A stretch of DNA of 64,000 nucleotides from an uncultured Tateyamaria sp. (lineage in GTDB: Bacteria; Pseudomonadota; Alphaproteobacteria; Rhodobacterales; Rhodobacteraceae): assembly GCA_947501275.1 (NCBI GenBank), contig CANMVD010000011.1:1-64000 (forward strand). The letters run 5' to 3'. The notes beneath the pieces are model-generated. The model searched no databases. It saw only the letters and a program-made list of their open reading frames with translations, and was not told where the DNA came from. This document shows positions 51,338 through 60,352 of the stretch, piece by piece (position 1 is the stretch's first letter; each line of letters opens with the position of its first letter). Made by a program: the position numbers and the translations under genes.

Positions 51338-52276
51338 CTAGAGGTGCGCGGTCGCCGAACAGATCGCAGCAACATGGCGATGGTCCGTCCCGCAGCATCC
51401 CCCAAGAACGGTGAGATTGGGCAGAAGCAGCGACAACCCGGCATAGAGTTCGCCCAACTCGGTCGGATTGCCGTCATCAAGCTCTTCTGCGGCGTCCAGT
51501 TCAGCGTGGCTTTGGCGCGACGCATTGGCCCGCAGCCCCATGATGCGGGTTGTCCAATCGCCGTGCAGTACGTCAGCGAAATGGTCGGGATGCGCACAAT
51601 TGATCATAAAATAGGCCGGATAACCGTCACTCGCCGCGTCGACGGCCTCTATCGCCTGTTGCAACGGTTCGCCCGATGGCAAAGCGCCATCCGTTTCGAC
51701 GGTAAAGGCAATCGCAACAGGGATTTGGCGCGCCTTTGCGGCACGCGCGATGCCAATCGCTTCGGCGCTGTACGTCATTGTCATGGCCGAAACCATGTCT
51801 GCGCCGAAGTCATCAAACCAGCCGATCTGGGTGCTGTGATAGGCTTGGGCCTGCTCTGCGCTCAGAACGCGCGTCGGGGCATAGCCATCGTCTTGCGGCC
51901 CAATCACACCGTTCACAACAAAGGGACTTGTGCCCGCAAGCTCGTGGGTGTCACGCAAGCTGATCAGCGCGCCAATCGTATCTTGGTGCACAGAGCGCAG
52001 GGCGTCCTCTGTCATGCCAAGTTCGGCCCCCCATCGCGCACTTGCCCGCCATGTGGGGGTGTCCATGATGAACCCGCGTTTGGCTTTCAGGGCGATTTCG
52101 ACAAACCGCAACATGTAGTCATTCACGGCACTGAGGCCCGCGTCGTTCTCAAGCGCCTTGAAGGCGGCAAACAGGGGCAACTCGATACCGTCCTTGAAGA
52201 TGAGCGTTGTTTCGAGCCCACCATCCGTGATCATCTGTGTGCCATTCAGTTGTGGCAATGCGTTGCGGTACTTCAT
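51338..52276 (-). CDS. Homocysteine S-methyltransferase family protein
   Basis: The 312-residue protein has TDGGLETTLIFKDGIELPLF at the N-terminus and the zinc-binding cysteines of the family: INCAHPDHF near 226 and the C-terminal GGCCGTDHRH. The enzyme would move a methyl group from a donor such as S-methylmethionine or a betaine to a thiol such as homocysteine; donor and acceptor cannot be read here. It is divergent from the CadC-type regulator gene, 147 bases away, which may control it. Confidence 0.87.
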   Translation of the reverse strand: MKYRNALPQLNGTQMITDGGLETTLIFKDGIELPLFAAFKALENDAGLSAVNDYMLRFVEIALKAKRGFIMDTPTWRASARWGAELGMTEDALRSVHQDTIGALISLRDTHELAGTSPFVVNGVIGPQDDGYAPTRVLSAEQAQAYHSTQIGWFDDFGADMVSAMTMTYSAEAIGIARAAKARQIPVAIAFTVETDGALPSGEPLQQAIEAVDAASDGYPAYFMINCAHPDHFADVLHGDWTTRIMGLRANASRQSHAELDAAEELDDGNPTELGELYAGLSLLLPNLTVLGGCCGTDHRHVAAICSATAHL

Positions 52277-52423
52277 TGTTCTGTCCTTGTGCGGCTTTCA
52301 TGTGTTTCGATGTCGTGGCACAGAGGTAGCCAGATCAATTTGGTATTGCTTGAGACAAACCTGAGAAGAGTCTGAGAAAGCCTGAGCATCAGGCCAGACT
52401 GCACAAAATGCGGTGGGCGCAGC
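52277..52423. promoter_or_regulatory. Divergent promoter region
   Basis: This 147-base spacer separates the methyltransferase-like gene and the CadC-type regulator. It contains the starts of both transcripts by position. A short direct repeat of the type TTTGAGACAAACCTGAGAAGAG / TCTGAGAAAGCCTGAG-like is visible around 52348-52386 (CTGAGAAGAG, CTGAGAAAGC, CTGAGCATCA, at ten- to eleven-base spacing), consistent with winged-helix operator repeats. Confidence 0.4.
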
Positions 52424-53980
52424 ATGAAAGTTCGGATTGGCGACGCGGAAATTGATTTTGACCGGATGACCGCGCGCACCGGTGACACAGTCAGAAACCT
52501 GACCCGTCAACCGCTGGACATTCTGCGCAGCCTCATTTCGGCGAACGGAGAGATCGTGACCAAGGATCAGTTGGTCGAAACCGTCTGGAACGGGCGCATC
52601 ATCACGGATGCGACCTTGTCCACCGCCATAAAGGAAGCGCGCCGCGCCGTCGGTGATAACGGCAGCGCGCAGCACCTCATCGAGACGGTGCACGGCGTCG
52701 GCTTTCGGCTGGCTGCACCGACAAAACGCCCTGAGGTGAAGTCGGGTTCGCACGTCGCACTGCCGTGTGTTGTGGTTCTGCCCTTTCGCAACACAAGCCC
52801 GGACGTGGACGCACAATTTGTTTGCGATGGGCTGACGGACGACATCATTGCCGAGCTTTCCCGGTTTCGCGACCTGCGGGTGTTGTCGCGCACCACCTCT
52901 GACGTCATCAGCGCCGCCCAGCTTGATCCGGCGGAGATCCTTGACAGATACGATGCGCATTTCGTGATCGAAGGCAGTTTGCGACTGACACCGACGCGGT
53001 TGCGCGTGTCGGTTCAGCTGACCGCCTCCGACACAAGCGCAATCGTTGTGACAGAACAATTTGACCGCGAAGCCACCGCAGAATCCCTGTTCGACTTGCA
53101 AGAGCAAATCGCGCGGATATGCGTGGGACGCCTTGCGGGGCCACATGGGCCTGTTGCGCTCGCCGCAGCAGAATCGGCACGAACACAAACCGAAGAAACA
53201 AGTTGGGACATGTACCGACTGGTTTCGGATTTTCGTCGTTTCTACCGGACATACGATACCGCGCTACATGCGGAGTTGCGGGATGCGTTTCCGGGTGCCT
53301 TGGAACGCACACCCGGCTCGTCCAGCGGGTGGGCCGCTTACGCAGTCCTGCTGCTTGAGGAGTTTCGTTATCACGTGAACGAACGCGAGGGCGTGGACAG
53401 CCTTGGTGCCGCCACGCAGGCCGCACAGAATGCCGTTCAGGCCGACAATCGCAACGCATTTGCCCAAGTTGCTCTGGCCATGTGCAGTCTCTTTGCCATG
53501 GACGTTGCCCGATTTGATCAGGCAGCGAACCGCGCCCTCGCTCTTAATCCCGGCAATTCTGATGTCTTGTCGGAGATCGGTCATTGCTACGCCTTTCTGG
53601 GGCGCGAAGAGGACGCAATTCGGTTGCTTGACGAAGCGATGGAAATCAGCCCCGAACATCCCGGATGGTATCACTTTGCCAAAACATGGCGTTACGCCCG
53701 TTTGGGCATGTACGACGCCGCCCTTCTGGAGGTGCAGATGGTACCGACACCGGGCTTTTACTGGTATCACGCCCATCTCGTGTGGCTGTTTTCCGCAGTA
53801 GGACAGTCTGGTCAGGCCAAAGCCGAAGCTGCCATATTGCGTGAAGTGTTCCCCGGATTTGAAGCCGCCGTCATGCAAGAGTTGGCATTGTGGGAGGCGA
53901 ATGCCGATCTGAAGGACTCTGCCCTTGCGCATTGGCGCAAGGCTGGGCTGGTTATTCCGGACGAGGCTGGCGGCTGGTGA
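52424..53980 (+). CDS. CadC-type winged-helix regulator with TolB-like and TPR regions
   Basis: The 518-residue protein starts with an OmpR/CadC winged helix (about 1-95: VRNLTRQPLDILRSLISANG, LVETVWNGRIITDATLSTAI, HLIETVHGVGFRL). A TolB/FlgO-like domain follows (about 105-240: VVVLPFRNTSPDVDAQFVCD, IIAELSRFRDLRVLSRTTSD), then TPR-like helices (about 320-500, ALNPGNSDVLSEIGHCYAFL). No transmembrane segment is visible, so it is a soluble adenylate-cyclase-like/CadC family regulator rather than a membrane one. It is divergent from the methyltransferase-like gene. Its 3' end overlaps the convergent MFS gene by 29 bases. Confidence 0.85.
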   Translation: MKVRIGDAEIDFDRMTARTGDTVRNLTRQPLDILRSLISANGEIVTKDQLVETVWNGRIITDATLSTAIKEARRAVGDNGSAQHLIETVHGVGFRLAAPTKRPEVKSGSHVALPCVVVLPFRNTSPDVDAQFVCDGLTDDIIAELSRFRDLRVLSRTTSDVISAAQLDPAEILDRYDAHFVIEGSLRLTPTRLRVSVQLTASDTSAIVVTEQFDREATAESLFDLQEQIARICVGRLAGPHGPVALAAAESARTQTEETSWDMYRLVSDFRRFYRTYDTALHAELRDAFPGALERTPGSSSGWAAYAVLLLEEFRYHVNEREGVDSLGAATQAAQNAVQADNRNAFAQVALAMCSLFAMDVARFDQAANRALALNPGNSDVLSEIGHCYAFLGREEDAIRLLDEAMEISPEHPGWYHFAKTWRYARLGMYDAALLEVQMVPTPGFYWYHAHLVWLFSAVGQSGQAKAEAAILREVFPGFEAAVMQELALWEANADLKDSALAHWRKAGLVIPDEAGGW

Positions 53981-54974
53981 ACACCAGTGCGACCACCCCG
54001 AACAAGAGGATCGCAGCTGACAACACGGCATACCCCCCAACCTCGACAAGAGCGGCACCGGCCACACCACCTGTTGCAAAACCAAGGAGGTAGCCCGCCA
54101 TGGCTTGTGGCATCTGCTGACCCGCCCCTTTCAGATAAAGCGGAAAGAACAGGAACAGTGCAAACCCATTCGCTACAATCGTGAATCCAAAGACCGCAAG
54201 ATCAGAGGATGCATAGCTCGCCGCGCCGGTCACCGACGCCAATGCAATGCCTGCGCGCTGGATGTGCGCGCGCCAACCCAAGGGAATGGCAGTTGCCACA
54301 AGCGACCCTGCCATACCTGAAATCAAACTTGCCAGCAGCCACAGGTTCACAGCGTCCGCATCGCCAAACCGTGCCCCAAAAAGATCCAGAAACGTCCAAT
54401 AGGCACCCATCATGACAAAGAAGCCGAGATACCCAACGGGAATGGACAAGACCGCTGAACTCGCCCGACTGACTGCATCCTTTCGCAGCACGGCAAGCGG
54501 CATCACCGCGACGGGCAAGGATAGTACGGCAAGCAACACAAGGGGCGGGATCGAAAGCGATGGAACCAGCACGTAAATTCCCAAAGACACCGCCAGACCC
54601 AGAGAGACTGCAACGCTAATGGCCTTTACCGCGTTTGGACCGCTGGACAAATCCTGCAATGCTTGTCTGGTCAGACATCCCAAAGACGCGCCCAGTACGG
54701 TGCAACATGCGCCCAGCAGGATGGACGGAAATGCGTTTGCAAGGCCAAGCAGCGCAAAAGATGGTGTCAAAAGGAAACGTGACGCATCACGCAACCGCGT
54801 GCCACCAAGACCCGCACATGTGGCCGCCGCCGACAGCAGGACCAAGCTGCCAAAGGCGCCTGCCAAACCGTCTGACACATCCTGATAGCGCCCCAATGCC
54901 CCTATCCAGAGCGGCATGGTATTGATCACTACCGCGCCAAAACTCAGCACAAATATTGCGGATTTTCGAACCAT
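53952..54974 (-). CDS. MFS-type transporter
   Basis: The 340-residue membrane protein has about ten to twelve hydrophobic helices (for example KSAIFVLSFGAVVINTMPLW, then LGFFVMMGAYWTFLDLFGAR and GYLLGFATGGVAGAALVEVG). It is short for an MFS protein (usually about 400). No substrate motif is evident. An ATG at 54974 with GGA upstream is chosen; a GTG ten codons earlier is possible. The LysR gene lies 190 bases upstream on the same strand and may regulate it. Confidence 0.75.
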   Translation of the reverse strand: MVRKSAIFVLSFGAVVINTMPLWIGALGRYQDVSDGLAGAFGSLVLLSAAATCAGLGGTRLRDASRFLLTPSFALLGLANAFPSILLGACCTVLGASLGCLTRQALQDLSSGPNAVKAISVAVSLGLAVSLGIYVLVPSLSIPPLVLLAVLSLPVAVMPLAVLRKDAVSRASSAVLSIPVGYLGFFVMMGAYWTFLDLFGARFGDADAVNLWLLASLISGMAGSLVATAIPLGWRAHIQRAGIALASVTGAASYASSDLAVFGFTIVANGFALFLFFPLYLKGAGQQMPQAMAGYLLGFATGGVAGAALVEVGGYAVLSAAILLFGVVALVFTSRQPRPE

Positions 54975-55164
54975 GTTTCCAGCTACGTCTCCGACTGCAT
55001 TCACTGCTTACCCGCGAAGAAGCCCTCACGACACTCAAAATCATGCGGACCAAGGACTGCGGGCTGACGATGGTATGCACCGGCCCGCCACCAATTCTAC
55101 AACCCCGATGCCACCGCAAATATTCAAGCAAGCCTAAAACTAATCTTGTCCTCAGCGAACACCA

Positions 55165-56085
55165 TCACTCCATGATGCAGCGTGCTGAGCCGGGCGTTTC
55201 AAAGTACACGCGACAGGCTTCGACAAAAGCCTCAACCAGTCTTCGTGGGCGGGTTTTGTCATAGCCGACAGCGAGGGTAAGGGGCGGCAGAGTGCCGGCA
55301 ATCGGGCGTTCCGCGACGCTGCGCCCACCATACGTGAGAGAGGTTTGCGGACGCATATTGAGGATGGCACAGCCGCGCCCTGCCGCGACAAGGCTGCGCA
55401 CCATCTCCGTTGACGTTGCATATGCTGCGACAGGTACAACCCGCGCTCCGGGTTGAAAAAGCCCCTCATAGTAAGCGGCCGCAACTGGGCGGTTCAGCAC
55501 GATCAAAGGCTCTTGCGCAAGCTGGTCCATCGACACCGTCTCATGCTGAGTCAAAGGGTGGTCCTCCGGCAGGATGCAATAGGGCGGTGCCTTAATCAGT
55601 GGGCTGTACGCGATGGTCGGCCGGACATCTTCAGCCACAAACAGGATGACATCATATTTGCCGTCCAGCAGACCATCTTGCGCCTGATCGTTGTCGCATT
55701 CCTCAAGCTGAAGCGTCACTGTTGCGTCCTCTGGCAGGAACGCTTTGCAAATCTGCGGCAAAAACGCAGGGGCAATTGGCGCGTAATATCCAACACGCAA
55801 TGTGCCACCCAACGACTGCTTGAGGTCAGCCCCCTCGGACAGCAAAGAGCGATAATCGTCGAGGAGGCGTTCGCATTTGCGCGCCACATCACGACCAGCG
55901 GCTGTGGCCTGAATGCCCTTGGCGCGCTGGCGTGTCACCAGGTTCAGATCGAATTCGGTTTCGACCTGATCAATGGCGGCTGAGACCGCAGAGGCAGCAA
56001 TATTCAGTTGTGCCGCTGCTTTTGCGATATTGCCATGATGCAGCGCGGTCGTGAAATACTCCATCGCCCTAAGCGTTAGTGGCAT
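55165..56085 (-). CDS. LysR-family transcriptional regulator
   Basis: The 306-residue protein has the LysR helix-turn-helix at the N-terminus (YFTTALHHGNIAKAAAQLNI, AASAVSAAIDQVETEFDLNL) and a periplasmic-binding-protein-like effector domain (LRVGYYAPIAPAFLPQICKA, VILFVAEDVRPT). It is divergent from the sterol-desaturase-like gene; a palindrome in the gap (56116-56129) is a likely binding site. A role in controlling that hydroxylase or the MFS gene downstream is inferred. Confidence 0.9.
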   Translation of the reverse strand: MPLTLRAMEYFTTALHHGNIAKAAAQLNIAASAVSAAIDQVETEFDLNLVTRQRAKGIQATAAGRDVARKCERLLDDYRSLLSEGADLKQSLGGTLRVGYYAPIAPAFLPQICKAFLPEDATVTLQLEECDNDQAQDGLLDGKYDVILFVAEDVRPTIAYSPLIKAPPYCILPEDHPLTQHETVSMDQLAQEPLIVLNRPVAAAYYEGLFQPGARVVPVAAYATSTEMVRSLVAAGRGCAILNMRPQTSLTYGGRSVAERPIAGTLPPLTLAVGYDKTRPRRLVEAFVEACRVYFETPGSARCIME

Positions 56086-56115
56086 TTTTTACCTCTGAAA
56101 AACCGATGTTGTTTG

Positions 56116-56129
56116 ACAGTTAATACTGT
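56116..56129. promoter_or_regulatory. Candidate LysR binding palindrome
   Basis: ACAGT-TAAT-ACTGT is a perfect five-base inverted repeat around TAAT, in the 106-base gap between the LysR gene and the divergent hydroxylase gene. It contains a T-N11-A LysR-type pattern and overlaps a TTGACA -35-like box (56113-56118) for the plus strand. Binding by the adjacent regulator is inferred. Confidence 0.55.
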
Positions 56130-56191
56130 TTTTCCGACATGATTATCCATGGCAAAGTGCAAATGCTCATCTCGCACATTTTGAGGGCTTC

Positions 56192-57178
56192 ATGTCTGAC
56201 ACACGACTTAGGGGATGGAATCATTCCCCGGATGTTCCGCTGCAAGTGTCCCCGTTCTTTCAGTGGCCGCCGCGTCCGGTTGCGATGCTCGCATGGCTTT
56301 GGAACTCGTGGTTCTTCCTTACCGAACGGCTGTTCATTGTCGGGATTGCGTTTGTTTCCTTCTACTTTTTCCAACCACCGCTGGAAGAGGCGCGCACGCT
56401 CGCCTTTGGTTGGATCGCCGAGATGTTTGTGCGCAACACACTGCTGATGAGCGCGGTAGCGGGCGGGCTTCATCTCTACTTCTACACGTTCACCAAACAG
56501 GGTCAGGACCTGAAATACGACCCGCGCCCACTGATGAAAAACGGGCGTCAGTTCACGTTGGGCGGGCAGATCCGCGACAATATGTTCTGGACCATTGCAA
56601 GCGGCGTGACGGTCTGGACAGCCTATGAGGTGCTCATGTTCTGGGCGATGGCAAACGGATATGCCCCGATGCTGACATGGGCGGCGCACCCTGTCTGGTT
56701 CGTAGCGCTGTTCTTGCTGATCCCCATCTGGGAGAGCTTTTACTTCTACTGGATTCACCGCTTTCTGCACATTCCGTTCTTTTACAAGCACGTCCATGCC
56801 CTGCATCATCGCAATATCAATGTGGGGCCATGGTCAGGCATGGCGATGCATCCGGTCGAGCACCTCATCTTCCTAGGCTCGGTTTTGGTCCACTTTGTCG
56901 TGGCGGCCCATCCGGTGCACATCCTGTTTCATTTGCAATACTATGCGTTGACGGCAGCGACGACGCATACCGGCTTTGAGGGCATGGTGATCAAGGATAA
57001 GAACCGGCTGAAACTGGGCACATTCCATCACCAGATGCACCACCGCTATTTCGAATGTAATTATGGCTCGCTCGAACTTCCTTGGGACAAGTGGTTCGGC
57101 TCATTCCATGATGGGACGGTCGAGTCCGATGCCAAGATCCGCGAAAGACGAAAGACATTCACCAACGGCAGCCGCTAG
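56192..57178 (+). CDS. Sterol desaturase/fatty acid hydroxylase family protein
   Basis: The 328-residue membrane protein has the histidine clusters of the di-iron hydroxylase family: HRFLH, then HALHHRNIN, HPVEH and HHQMHHRYFECNYG, with several hydrophobic helices between. Enzymes of this family hydroxylate or desaturate lipids such as sterols, carotenoids or fatty acids in the membrane; the substrate is not evident. It is divergently transcribed from the LysR gene. Confidence 0.88.
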   Translation: MSDTRLRGWNHSPDVPLQVSPFFQWPPRPVAMLAWLWNSWFFLTERLFIVGIAFVSFYFFQPPLEEARTLAFGWIAEMFVRNTLLMSAVAGGLHLYFYTFTKQGQDLKYDPRPLMKNGRQFTLGGQIRDNMFWTIASGVTVWTAYEVLMFWAMANGYAPMLTWAAHPVWFVALFLLIPIWESFYFYWIHRFLHIPFFYKHVHALHHRNINVGPWSGMAMHPVEHLIFLGSVLVHFVVAAHPVHILFHLQYYALTAATTHTGFEGMVIKDKNRLKLGTFHHQMHHRYFECNYGSLELPWDKWFGSFHDGTVESDAKIRERRKTFTNGSR

Positions 57179-57242
57179 CTGGTTCAGTGCCCCACCCCGC
57201 AAGGCGCGCTCGCGCACAACCCGGCACATGGGCGCTGTGAGT

Positions 57243-57671
57243 TCAGGTTCTGACAACCAGGGTCGACGCAGGCGACAGCCGCGCGATGCGGGCCGAATTC
57301 GGACCCAGCACTTTGTCCGCAAGGTCGGGGCGTTGCGCGCCGACAATCACCAGATCAGCGTTACACTGCTTGATCGCGTTGAGCACCTGCTCATACACGG
57401 CGCCGATCTCCACGATATGCTGGACTTGCTCGCGATCCGGCAGGGTCGCCTTGACCAGCGCATGCAACGCCTCGTTGGCCGCATCGGCCGCCTCTTTCAG
57501 CGTGCCATCCTTGAAAAAGGACCCGACCCAGGACGAGTTGTAATCCGGCAATACCGTCACAACACTCAGCGTTGCGCCGTAGAAATTCGCAAGCTGGTTT
57601 GCTTCGATCAACAGGTGGCGTGCCTCCTTTTCGTGCGTCAGGTCGACGGCGCATAGAATGTGATCTTTCAT
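57243..57671 (-). CDS. Universal stress protein (UspA family)
   Basis: The 142-residue protein begins MKDHILCAVDLTHEKEARHL and ends with the family pattern LVIVGAQRPDLADKVLGPNS, ARIARLSPASTLVVRT, which carries the nucleotide-binding glycines. Its ATG overlaps the stop of the TRAP permease gene (ATGA), so it is translated from the same transcript. Usp proteins linked to TRAP transporters, such as TeaD in ectoine uptake, regulate the transporter by ATP binding; that role is likely here but inferred. Confidence 0.9.
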   Translation of the reverse strand: MKDHILCAVDLTHEKEARHLLIEANQLANFYGATLSVVTVLPDYNSSWVGSFFKDGTLKEAADAANEALHALVKATLPDREQVQHIVEIGAVYEQVLNAIKQCNADLVIVGAQRPDLADKVLGPNSARIARLSPASTLVVRT

Positions 57672-60268
57672 GCCTTTGCCTCCACGAGGTCCTGCGCGCG
57701 TTTGCGGCGCATCTGAATCAGCCAAACAACCAACAACAACAGCAAGGCCGGGATATAAAACAGCTCTTTGGGCATTCGGTCCGCCTCCACATCCAGCTCA
57801 ACAACTTCCCAATCAAAATCGATGCCAAGCTGCTCGGCAGGTCCACCAAAGTTCAGATTGTCGACAAAGATCTTGCCGTCTTCGTCCCGGAACTCGATGC
57901 CCGCGCCATTCAGCAGTCGTGTGGTGCCATCCTCGCCCGATGGTCCCACGGGAAGCAGGTACCGCGCATCCACCATATCGCCGTTCAGGTTCTCCCCTGT
58001 CAGCCTGACACGCAACGACACATCGTCACCTGCAGCTTGGGCCATTGAGAACAGTTCTGATCCCGGTCGGGTTTCAAATTCCGGCTGCAATTGGTTGAGG
58101 AAGTACCCCGGCTGGAACAAAACAAACGCCGCCACAAGCAAGGCCGCGCTTTCCCACAATCGGGATTTCACCATAAAGTAATTCATCGTACCCGCCGCAA
58201 AGAGCAGCATCGCAATCAGAGCGATGATAAAGACAAACACCGCCTGAACGGGTCCAACATCAATCAACAGAAGATCCGTGTTGAAGATGAACAGGAATGG
58301 CAAAAGCGCTGTGCGGATCGAATAGAAGAACGCCTGAAACCCGGTCTTGAGCGGGTCGCCTTTGGAAATCGCAGCGGCGGCAAAACTGGCCAGCCCCACC
58401 GGCGGCGTAACATCCGCCATGATCCCGAAGTAGAAGACAAACATGTGCACTGCCACCAGCGGCACGATGAGTCCGTTCTGCGCGCCCAGTTCAACTACGA
58501 CACCCGCCATCAGAGACGATACCACGATGTAGTTTGCAGTCGTCGGTAGCCCCATCCCGAGGATAATGGAAATAACGGCCACGAAGAACAGCATCGCCAG
58601 CAGATTGCCACCAGACAGGAATTCGACAAACTCGGCCATGACCTGACCGATACCTGTCAATGTCACCGCGCCCACAATGATCCCCGCCACGCCCATGGCG
58701 GCGGCAAGGCCAATCATGTTGCGCGCCCCTGCAATCATGCCTTCTGCGATATCAGACAGACCTTTGCGGATTTGCCCGACGACATCCCCCTGATTGCGAA
58801 AGAACGCTTTGAGCGGATTTTGCGTCAGCAGGATGAACAGCATGAAAATGGTGGACCAGAATGCAGACAGACCCGGCGACTTACGCTCGATCATCAACAG
58901 ATACATCAGCAAAAGGATTGGCATCAGGTAATGGATACCGGTCTTGAAGATCTCCTTGGTTGGGGGCAGGTCCTGCATGGACTCAAGGCTCATGTCCAGA
59001 TCCGGCCCCTGCGCGGCGAACCGCACGGCTGCGATATAGGCAACAAGCATGAGGGCAAGGATCACGAAAAGCGATGCACCGCCAAATACTGACCCCAACG
59101 TGTCGACCACCAAGCCAGTCGCAAACAACAATCCACCCGCGATCACGATGGAAATTGCGATGATGAAAATCGCGCCCAGCATGAACTTGATCGGGTTCAT
59201 GCGGCTGGTGCCGGTCATGCCCATCTTGAGCGCTTCAAGATGCACGATGTAGACCAGCGCAACATAGGAAATGGCTGCGGGCACAATCGCGGTTTTGACA
59301 ACCTCGACATAAGAAATGCCAACATATTCCGTCATCAAGAACGCAACAGCACCCATCACGGGCGGCGTCAAAACCCCGTTGATCGAAGATGACACCTCAA
59401 CCGCGCCCGCCTTGGTGGCTGGGAAGCCGACTTTCTTCATCAGAGGAATTGTGAACGTGCCCGTCGTGACGACGTTGGCAATGGAGGAGCCCGAAATCAG
59501 GCCCGTCGCGGCAGATGCAATCACAGCCGCCTTGGCCGGTCCACCGCGCAGGTGACCAAGTGCCGCAAAGGCCAGTTTCAGAAAATAGTTGCCCGCGCCC
59601 GCCTGATTGAGAAGCGAACCAAACAGCACAAACAGGAAGACAAAGCCCGATGAAACGCCCAGCGCGACACCAAAGACGCCCTCGGTCGTGAGCCACATAT
59701 GACTCATCGCCTTGTTGAATGACGCCCCCTTCCACTGGACAACTTCCGGCAGGCCGGACCACGATCCAAAGAAGACGTATGACAGGAAGAACAGCGCCAC
59801 CCCCATCAGCGGGAAACCTAGAGAGCGACGCGCCGCTTCGAGCAGCAGCACGATGCCGATGCCCGCTATGACGATATCCGTTGTGCTTGGGTTGCCGGTG
59901 CGTTGGGCAACGCCGCGATAGTCCCACCAGAGGTAAGATGCGGCAATGGCGGCAATGATGGCCACCACCCAAGTGATTTTGGGAATGTGTGTGCGTGGGC
60001 TCGACTTCAGCCCGGGAAACGCGAGAAAGGCCAGAAGAACCGCAAAACCGAGGTGGATCGCACGCGTCTGCGTGTCATTCCAGACCCCAAAACCCAGCAT
60101 GAAGGGCAAGGGTGAGGCAATCCAAAGCTGGTATGTGGCCCAGACCAGAGGCAAATACCACAACGCGGCCCTGTCTATTCCTCCTGTGGGAGCACGCCCG
60201 CCCGTGTCCGCATCGGCAAGGATGTCTTCCAGAGCCGTGTCGTCCTTGTTGGTTGCCGCGTCTGTCAT
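57668..60268 (-). CDS. TRAP transporter permease, 4TM/12TM fusion (TAXI type)
   Basis: The 866-residue protein fuses the small (DctQ-like) and large (DctM-like) TRAP membrane subunits. It has a first set of hydrophobic helices (about 35-180) and then a long DctM-like region with GSVFGGASLFVILALMLVAY, IIGAVTLTGIGQVMAEFVEF-like segments and MGLPTTANYIVVSSLMAGVV. The C-terminal part (from about 730) is a DUF3394-like periplasmic domain closed by a last membrane helix. It moves its substrate with a sodium or proton gradient. GGGGGA precedes the ATG. It lies between the TAXI binding protein and Usp genes on one operon. Confidence 0.93.
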   Translation of the reverse strand: MTDAATNKDDTALEDILADADTGGRAPTGGIDRAALWYLPLVWATYQLWIASPLPFMLGFGVWNDTQTRAIHLGFAVLLAFLAFPGLKSSPRTHIPKITWVVAIIAAIAASYLWWDYRGVAQRTGNPSTTDIVIAGIGIVLLLEAARRSLGFPLMGVALFFLSYVFFGSWSGLPEVVQWKGASFNKAMSHMWLTTEGVFGVALGVSSGFVFLFVLFGSLLNQAGAGNYFLKLAFAALGHLRGGPAKAAVIASAATGLISGSSIANVVTTGTFTIPLMKKVGFPATKAGAVEVSSSINGVLTPPVMGAVAFLMTEYVGISYVEVVKTAIVPAAISYVALVYIVHLEALKMGMTGTSRMNPIKFMLGAIFIIAISIVIAGGLLFATGLVVDTLGSVFGGASLFVILALMLVAYIAAVRFAAQGPDLDMSLESMQDLPPTKEIFKTGIHYLMPILLLMYLLMIERKSPGLSAFWSTIFMLFILLTQNPLKAFFRNQGDVVGQIRKGLSDIAEGMIAGARNMIGLAAAMGVAGIIVGAVTLTGIGQVMAEFVEFLSGGNLLAMLFFVAVISIILGMGLPTTANYIVVSSLMAGVVVELGAQNGLIVPLVAVHMFVFYFGIMADVTPPVGLASFAAAAISKGDPLKTGFQAFFYSIRTALLPFLFIFNTDLLLIDVGPVQAVFVFIIALIAMLLFAAGTMNYFMVKSRLWESAALLVAAFVLFQPGYFLNQLQPEFETRPGSELFSMAQAAGDDVSLRVRLTGENLNGDMVDARYLLPVGPSGEDGTTRLLNGAGIEFRDEDGKIFVDNLNFGGPAEQLGIDFDWEVVELDVEADRMPKELFYIPALLLLLVVWLIQMRRKRAQDLVEAKA

Positions 60269-60304
60269 GCCATCCCCCAGTACAAAGTCTTGTTTTTTGG
60301 CGTT

Positions 60305-60327
60305 CCGGCCCCCGTGACAGGGGCCGG
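60305..60327 (-). other. Intergenic hairpin between TAXI and TRAP permease genes
   Basis: A perfect CCGGCCCC/GGGGCCGG stem with a seven-base loop lies between the binding-protein stop and the permease start. There is no T-run. Such hairpins commonly shield the 3' end of the binding-protein message and lower permease expression, which would suit the need for more binding protein than permease. Confidence 0.55.
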
Positions 60328-60352
60328 ATCTACTATTGCGAGATGCGCTGGA